This document shows positions 15,068-18,289 of a DNA stretch of 18,289 nucleotides, one piece after another (position 1 is the first letter of the stretch; every line of letters begins with the position of its first letter). The notes below the pieces were generated by a model, which saw only the letters and a list, made by a program, of their open reading frames with translations, was not told where the DNA came from and made no database searches. This stretch comes from Methanofollis sp. (GTDB lineage Archaea; Halobacteriota; Methanomicrobia; Methanomicrobiales; Methanofollaceae): assembly GCA_028696365.1 (NCBI GenBank), contig JAQVHG010000016.1, positions 1 through 18,289 of the forward strand, read 5' to 3'. A program made the translations under genes and the position numbers.

Positions 15068-15476
15068 GGCTCTGTAGAATCAAGCATGAACTCCTGGCTC
15101 AAGCATCCGGGATGAAAATTTCTCGTTGCTTGATCGCTCTTTTTCAAGAGAGGAGAATCGGTGGGGATCGTGTTCACTTCGCCGCCCTCATTTATCTTCG
15201 TCGTGCGGGGGTCCGGGGGGTTCCCCCGGCGTGAGTGGCAGGGAATATTCTCCGATTGGGGGCGGCCGTTCTGATCGACGTGCCTTCCCGCACCTTTGCG
15301 CCGGGGGCGAGTGCCGCCCGCACCCCCGGGACCACGATGGAGTCGGGAAGGCATATTCAAAATCCATGAAGAGTGCTGCCGTCCACGACCAATCGTGTTC
15401 GCGGGGGGCCCGGGGGGCGGCACGCATCCCGCCAGAGAGATTCACTAAGAATATTTCTACAGAGCCATTTTTTTCT
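15068..15476. mobile_element. Miniature inverted-repeat element, copy 2 (long, compound)
   Basis: Perfect 12-bp terminal inverted repeats: GGCTCTGTAGAA at 15068-15079 and TTCTACAGAGCC at 15465-15476. The 409 bases contain two GC-rich palindrome modules (15213-15229, and an inverted pair near 15301-15330) and a further G-rich block at 15401-15420, so it looks like one element inserted in another or a duplicated interior. Flanks are TTTTTTC (15061-15067) and TTTTTTTC (15478-15485), compatible with a target duplication in a T-run. Confidence 0.65.
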
Positions 15477-15662
15477 TCAATTCTTTTCTGGCGCAGTCAG
15501 TCTGATCAGATCACCCTTGTGGTGCCAGGCAGCGGCATGCAATCGAGATGATGAGCGCCGGGTTTTATCTTCGCCTTCGTCATGAAGATTGAAATTTGAG
15601 GGATGCACCTGATTAAAATCAACAGGACTTCTCTGATCCCGCGGTCGGCGGTCTCACGCTAA

Positions 15663-15839
15663 TTGCTCTCCATCGTGGGTCAGGTGGAATCAAGCGTCGG
15701 TGAGTTCGAGAAGATCTCTGATCTTCGAAGGGGGCGCATCGTCGGATCAGTGACAGATTTATCCAACTCGATTCTCCTCTCAGTCGACACCGCAGAGTCA
15801 AGAAATGTGAGCGAGAGCGAGTTCAAGAACATAGATAAT
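15663..15839 (+). pseudogene. Possible remnant of a transposase helix-turn-helix domain
   Basis: A 59-codon open stretch from a TTG reads EFEKISDLRRGRIVG, then a segment with LS, SR and VS spaced as in the second helix-turn-helix of IS630/Tc1-mariner transposases (known pattern: LS/DF..RGRIVG, then LS..IA......SR.TVS). It lacks a good start, lacks any catalytic domain, and runs out at the terminus of element copy 3. This is a weak pattern match only; a chance open frame is the main alternative. Confidence 0.2.
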
Positions 15840-15841
15840 CG

Positions 15842-16071
15842 GGCTGTGTAGATAACCTCACTTTTCTTGGTTCGAGTATGATTCACCCGCCTTCCCCCAT
15901 GTTCACATCGGGGATTCTGCCCTCGGACTCCTAGGACGAAGATAGGGCCGGGCAGGCACAATCAATGATCATGGAGAGGGTAATGCCGTCCGCCACCTAT
16001 CTTCACGCAGGGGGTTTGGGGGCGGCCAAGCCCCCCGCCGAAGAGAACCATCACGGTGATTCTACAGGGTC
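15842..16071. mobile_element. Miniature inverted-repeat element, copy 3
   Basis: Left end GGCTGTGTAGATAACCTCAC, right end GTGATTCTACAGGGTC. The interior has the CACCCGCCTTCCC block, CACCTATCTTCA and a palindrome TTGGGGGCGGCCAAGCCCCC (about 16016-16035). Flanks GATAATCG (15834-15841) and GACAATCT (16072-16079) agree at 6 of 8 positions, an aged target duplication. Confidence 0.65.
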
Positions 16072-16122
16072 GACAATCTGAGATTTTTTGACAGGAGGCT
16101 CTTTAATCTCCTGTGGATCTTT

Positions 16123-16204
16123 GGCTCTGTAGAAACCCTCACCCTTTATGGGTGCAGGCGTGACTCGCCCGCCAGAGAGAGATCCAGAGGATCTCTACAG
16201 GGCC
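16123..16204. mobile_element. Miniature inverted-repeat element, copy 4 (short, 82 bp)
   Basis: Left end GGCTCTGTAGAAACCCTCAC, right end GATCTCTACAGGGCC, with GTGACTCGCCCGCC and CCAGAGAGAGATC near the right. The GC-rich palindrome module is absent, so this is a deleted form. Flanks GGATCTTT (16115-16122) and TGTTCTTT (16205-16212) match at 6 of 8 positions. Confidence 0.6.
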
Positions 16205-16359
16205 TGTTCTTTCATTTTCAAGGTGAGACCGTGGGGAGTCGAGAGACCCAGAACGTTTTACTGTCTGTGAGCAGCGCCCCGGGGGGGTGGTCGGCTGCAC
16301 ACTCTTTGAGATAATTGGTGCAGGACAAAACCAATCGAAGGGATGATCAAAATATTTTG

Positions 16360-16550
16360 GGCTCTGCAGAAACCTTCAGGATGAAACATTTCTCAAGTGG
16401 GGGGAGGGGAAGACTTCTTCCTCTTCATGGTCGTCCATTCAGCCTTCTCGACCTTGCCGTGGTCCGGGGGGTGTCACGCCCCCGGCGCGAGGGAGTGGAA
16501 GGAGGTAAAATCGCGTTCAACCAGGAAATGGTGAGAGTTTTTACAGAGTC
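16360..16550. mobile_element. Miniature inverted-repeat element, copy 5, with perfect 8-bp target duplication
   Basis: Left end GGCTCTGCAGAA, right end TTTTTACAGAGTC. Interior palindrome CCGGGGGGTGTCACGCCCCCGG at 16464-16485. The flanks are identical: ATATTTTG at 16352-16359 and 16551-16558. This is the clearest evidence that these units moved by transposition. Confidence 0.8.
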
Positions 16551-16564
16551 ATATTTTGAGGCCT

Positions 16565-16750
16565 TCAGTCCTCTTCGCTCTTCACCACGAAGGTTGACGG
16601 CGTTCGGCGCCAGTCAGAGTAATAGCAGAACCCCTGAGGTGCTCCCTGCAAGAGAAACGCCACGACCACCCAGGTCTCCGTCCCTTCGTCGGACTCGTAT
16701 TGCCCACATCTCTGGGTGACCAATCTTCTTCCTTCTCTTCTTCTCGTCAT
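16565..16750 (-). CDS. Small hypothetical protein, 61 residues
   Basis: I do not recognise it. It begins with a basic stretch (MTRRREGRRL), has a central segment GTETWVVVAFLLQG that is hydrophobic but short for a membrane helix, then aromatic GFCYYSDWRR, and ends acidic (KSEED). Support for a real gene: a purine-rich GAGAGG just before the ATG, an AT-rich promoter (16774-16800) about 34 bases upstream and shared with a divergent small gene, and a sequence outside the element copies. Against it: no known family and a short length. The stop is seven bases from the target duplication of element copy 5, so the element may have inserted into its 3' flank. Confidence 0.4.
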   Translation of the reverse strand: MTRRREGRRLVTQRCGQYESDEGTETWVVVAFLLQGAPQGFCYYSDWRRTPSTFVVKSEED

Positions 16751-16773
16751 ATGCCTCTCTGGAGGCCCAGATC

Positions 16774-16803
16774 AGAATAATAATATATTTTAAAATTTAT
16801 TCT
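16774..16803. promoter_or_regulatory. Divergent AT-rich promoter between two small genes
   Basis: An unbroken A/T block in a GC-rich region, containing TATATTTTAAAATTTAT (16784-16800). On the plus strand TTTAAAATTT is about 35 bases before the GTG at 16830, giving a very short leader. On the minus strand AAAATATATTA is about 34 bases before the ATG at 16750. Confidence 0.6.
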
Positions 16804-16829
16804 CGCTAACAAGGTCTGGTGTTTGGACC

Positions 16830-17129
16830 GTGCACAGGATACACTCATTCTCATGGGCGATATGGGCCCCTATCCTCGTCATTGAAGCCGTACTCGTGAT
16901 CATCGTGATACATCTGGTCTTCGGCCTCGATGTCGGTCATTGTCTGCTGCTGTTCATGCTTGCCCTCCTCCTCGTCGGCGCTGGGGTGGGAGTGGAACAG
17001 GTCAGAGCAAGGAGGCGTGCCGAGGCCGAAGAGAGATACCGGGCCTTTTCGGCCTCGCTTGAGGGCATGGACGAAGTCGCACGGAGGATCAAGGGGGCTC
17101 CGGGTGATCGGAAGAACTCGGGCCGGTAA
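16830..17129 (+). CDS. Small membrane protein with two transmembrane helices
   Basis: 99 residues from a GTG; no family recognised. Two hydrophobic helices, about residues 9-31 (WAIWAPILVIEAVLVIIVIHLVF) and 37-56 (LLLFMLALLLVGAGVGVE), form a membrane hairpin, followed by a charged cytoplasmic-looking tail (VRARRRAEAEERYRAF). The positive charge after helix 2 suggests that both ends face the cytoplasm. No other in-frame start lies between the promoter and the GTG, and no strong ribosome site is seen; the TATA box at about 35 bases suggests a nearly leaderless transcript. It sits between element copies 5 and 6. Codon use looks ordinary for the region, and the hydrophobic pattern makes a chance frame unlikely. 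Confidence 0.65.
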   Translation: MHRIHSFSWAIWAPILVIEAVLVIIVIHLVFGLDVGHCLLLFMLALLLVGAGVGVEQVRARRRAEAEERYRAFSASLEGMDEVARRIKGAPGDRKNSGR

Positions 17130-17251
17130 TATCACAGATCCACAGACGTGCGTATGTGTGGTCCAGAAGAGTGCGCCCAGGGTTGTGGTTGGTAGACCGG
17201 CGAGGGATCGCGGGCATGGAATGACCGGGGGCTGTCTAAAGATAATTTCTG

Positions 17252-17458
17252 GGCTCTGTAGAGATCCTCTGGATGGCACTCTGACCCCCACCACATGATA
17301 CGGTCGCGGACGACAACCCCTTCGTCATGGTCGTTGATTGTGCCTTCCCGGCCCTATCTTCATCACGGGGGTCCGGGGGCAGCGCCCCCGGCACGAAGAG
17401 GTGGGAAGGCGGGTGAGTCACGCGTGTACCCATAAAGGATGAGGATTTCTACAAAGCC
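17252..17458. mobile_element. Miniature inverted-repeat element, copy 6 (best full-length copy)
   Basis: Left end GGCTCTGTAGAGATCCTC, right end GAGGATTTCTACAAAGCC; 16 of 18 terminal positions pair. In order it carries TGCCTTCCC, CCCTATCTTCATC, the palindrome CCGGGGGCAGCGCCCCCGG (17373-17391), and GGGAAGGCGGGTGA, which pairs with the first block. Flanks AATTTCTG (17244-17251) and TATTTCTG (17459-17466) match at 7 of 8 positions. No coding capacity. Confidence 0.75.
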
Positions 17459-17711
17459 TATTTCTGGATTCTTTCTCTCACAGAGAATTTCTGATCACCT
17501 GTGGTCCCTGTCATGTGGTGATCTAAGAAGACAACACCGGGGTAGCAAGGGAAGTGTATGCTTGTCATTTTCCGGGGACTCGACCCCCCGCGATGACGAT
17601 AGACCGGGGACGGTAGAGCGGTAGACCAAGAGCGTATCCCAAAACACTCTCTGGGTGAACATCTCCTCGAACCGAAGTACTTCCTTCCAAGATTCTGAAC
17701 CCTATCCTCGA

Positions 17712-17734
17712 CTGGGGGGCTTGCTGCCCCCCAG
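17712..17734. repeat. GC-rich palindrome (minus-oriented copy of the element core)
   Basis: CTGGGGGGC-TTGCT-GCCCCCCAG. It is preceded by CCTATCCTCGA and followed by GACCCCC and GATGAAGATTG, so on the minus strand it reads as the core module of the elements. No terminal repeats nearby. Confidence 0.6.
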
Positions 17735-17828
17735 ACCCCCTGCTGATGAAGATTGACGGGGATCGCACTCACTCGGCATGGTCATTATGCAACTACAGCC
17801 TTCCCAACCCTATCTTCATCCTGGGGGT

Positions 17829-17847
17829 CCGGGGGCAGAGCCCCCGG
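17829..17847. repeat. GC-rich palindrome (plus-oriented copy of the element core)
   Basis: CCGGGGGCAGAGCCCCCGG, two bases different from the copy at 17373, preceded by GCCTTCCC, CCCTATCTTCATC and GGGGGT. A decayed right end may be GCGCTACAAAGAGG at 17875-17888. Confidence 0.6.
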
Positions 17848-18019
17848 CAGAAGCGTAAGGGGAGGCGATGGATGCGCTACAAAGAGGTGAGGACCTCTCA
17901 ACTATCATCCTTCGCGATCTACTCCGAGGGGAAGGGCGGGAGAGTTTTGGGATGACCTCCAAGTGAGATGATTGCAGTGTTCTTCGACTGGCTCATGTCT
18001 CCTTCAACCGTCATAATGA

Positions 18020-18051
18020 GGGGACCAGGGGCCGAAAGGCCCGTGGTCCCC
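18020..18051. repeat. Long hairpin with GAAA loop
   Basis: GGGGACCAGGGGCC-GAAA-GGCCCGTGGTCCCC: 14-base arms with one mismatch and a GNRA-type tetraloop if transcribed on the plus strand. It is distinct in sequence from the other GC-rich palindromes. Confidence 0.65.
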
Positions 18052-18061
18052 GTCGCGGGGC

Positions 18062-18110
18062 GATCAAAAAAGCCGGAGCATCGAGGAGGTGTAGGCGTAG
18101 GTACGCCCAC
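18062..18110 (-). terminator. Terminator of the FrhB-like gene
   Basis: Downstream of the stop on the minus strand, GGCGTA/TACGCC (18094-18108) can pair, followed by a T6 run (18066-18071). Confidence 0.5.
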
Positions 18111-18113
18111 TCC

Positions 18114-18289
18114 TCACCCTCGCTCCATCTTCTTCCTTGCCAGCGCCTCCACCCGTGCGAGGTCGACCTTTCCGCCCACCTCGAGGAGCCCTGCGTTCAC
18201 CGCTCCCTCGAAGAAGCCCTGGCCCGCCGAGGTCCTGATGAGCAGGGTGGTATAGCCCTCAGGACTTCCCACCGCCCCTGCCGAGATGT
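18114..18289 (-). CDS. C-terminal end of an FrhB/FdhB-family F420-linked oxidoreductase subunit (partial)
   Basis: Only the last 58 codons are in the window; the gene continues beyond the right edge. The visible part reads ISAGAVGSPEGYTTLLIRTS, then FFEGAVNAGLLEVGG, and ends ALARKKMERG. The SxGxVGSPEGxTTxxxRT segment, the 'AVxxGxLE' spacing and the lysine-rich end are typical of the coenzyme F420 hydrogenase/dehydrogenase beta-subunit C-terminal domain (FrhB, FdhB, FpoF relatives). These bind FAD and iron-sulfur clusters and exchange electrons with coenzyme F420, which fits a methanogen. Which member this is (hydrogenase, formate dehydrogenase or another reductase) cannot be told from the fragment. 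Confidence 0.72.
   Translation of the reverse strand, partial: ISAGAVGSPEGYTTLLIRTSAGQGFFEGAVNAGLLEVGGKVDLARVEALARKKMERG

Larger units (their letters stand above)
14922..16564. other. Gene-poor tract of miniature elements
   Basis: About 1.6 kb with no convincing intact gene. Open frames here (for example 15126-15551) consist of element sequence. It holds five copies of the GGCTCTGTAGAA element family, GC-rich palindromes, several T-tracts and a possible transposase remnant at 15663-15839. Outside the elements, short inverted repeats are visible: ACAGGAG/CTCCTGT (16091-16114) and ATTGGT/ACCAAT (16314-16335). Confidence 0.7.
17130..18113. other. Gene-poor tract with element copy 6 and palindromes
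   Basis: 984 bases without a credible gene. It contains the best full-length element (17252-17458), an inverted repeat GATCACC/GGTGATC (17493-17523), two GC-rich palindromes in opposite orientation (17712-17734, 17829-17847) with the CCTATCTTCATC motif, and a long GAAA-loop hairpin (18020-18051). The stretch 17130-17251 shows nothing I can name. Confidence 0.65.

Noticed and set aside
15126..15551. 141-codon open frame in the element tract
   Set aside because: It runs almost wholly through element copy 2 and its palindromes and has no recognisable domain or promoter.
15547..15612. Possible C/D box guide RNA (ATGATGA, then CTGA 60 bases on)
   Set aside because: Internal D' and C' boxes are not convincing, and such short motifs occur often by chance.
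14936..18113. CRISPR array
   Set aside because: Repeats are inverted, unevenly spaced and variable in length; there are no regular direct repeats with spacers of constant size.
1..18289. tRNA or rRNA genes
   Set aside because: No cloverleaf with a GTTCGANNC-type T-arm or conserved rRNA segment was recognised by eye in the intergenic regions; a covariance-model scan would settle it.

Overview
The window is most likely a piece of chromosome from a GC-rich methanogenic archaeon of the order Methanomicrobiales; Methanofollis or Methanoculleus is my guess. The evidence is a class I archaeal CCA-adding enzyme, an archaeal-type nrdH-nrdD pair with an intein, a F420-linked FrhB-type subunit at the right edge, TATA-box promoters, strong GGAGG ribosome binding sites and ATGA-coupled operons.

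Layout. (1) 2-5003, plus strand: three genes joined by ATGA overlaps. They are the tail of a membrane-anchored protein, a 1057-residue tubulin/FtsZ-like protein with GGGTGSG and long coiled coils, and a protein with about six membrane segments and a cytoplasmic GTPase-like domain. The pattern matches a rarely studied tubulin-family membrane-remodelling system and is the most interesting locus here. (2) 5398-7094, minus strand: amtB-glnK, ammonium uptake and its PII regulator, with a candidate NrpR-type operator by the promoter. (3) 7373-7642, plus: a small zinc-ribbon protein. (4) 8029-9937, minus: thpR-cca, two overlapping RNA-processing genes. (5) 10108-14921, plus: a nrdH-like redoxin, class III ribonucleotide reductase nrdD and a DUF1786 protein as one operon. 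NrdD carries a 449-residue intein at its conserved active-site cysteine, and its extein stops before the usual zinc site and glycyl-radical motif. (6) 14922-18113: about 3.2 kb almost free of normal genes. It is filled with miniature transposable elements whose ends resemble GGCTCTGTAGAA, several flanked by 8-bp target duplications, plus GC-rich palindromes. A divergent pair of small genes sits in the middle around an AT-rich promoter. (7) 18114-18289, minus: the C-terminal end of an FrhB/FdhB-family protein.

Together, the conserved genes cover nitrogen uptake, tRNA end processing and anaerobic dNTP synthesis. The tubulin operon and the element-filled tract are the parts that normal annotation would explain least.
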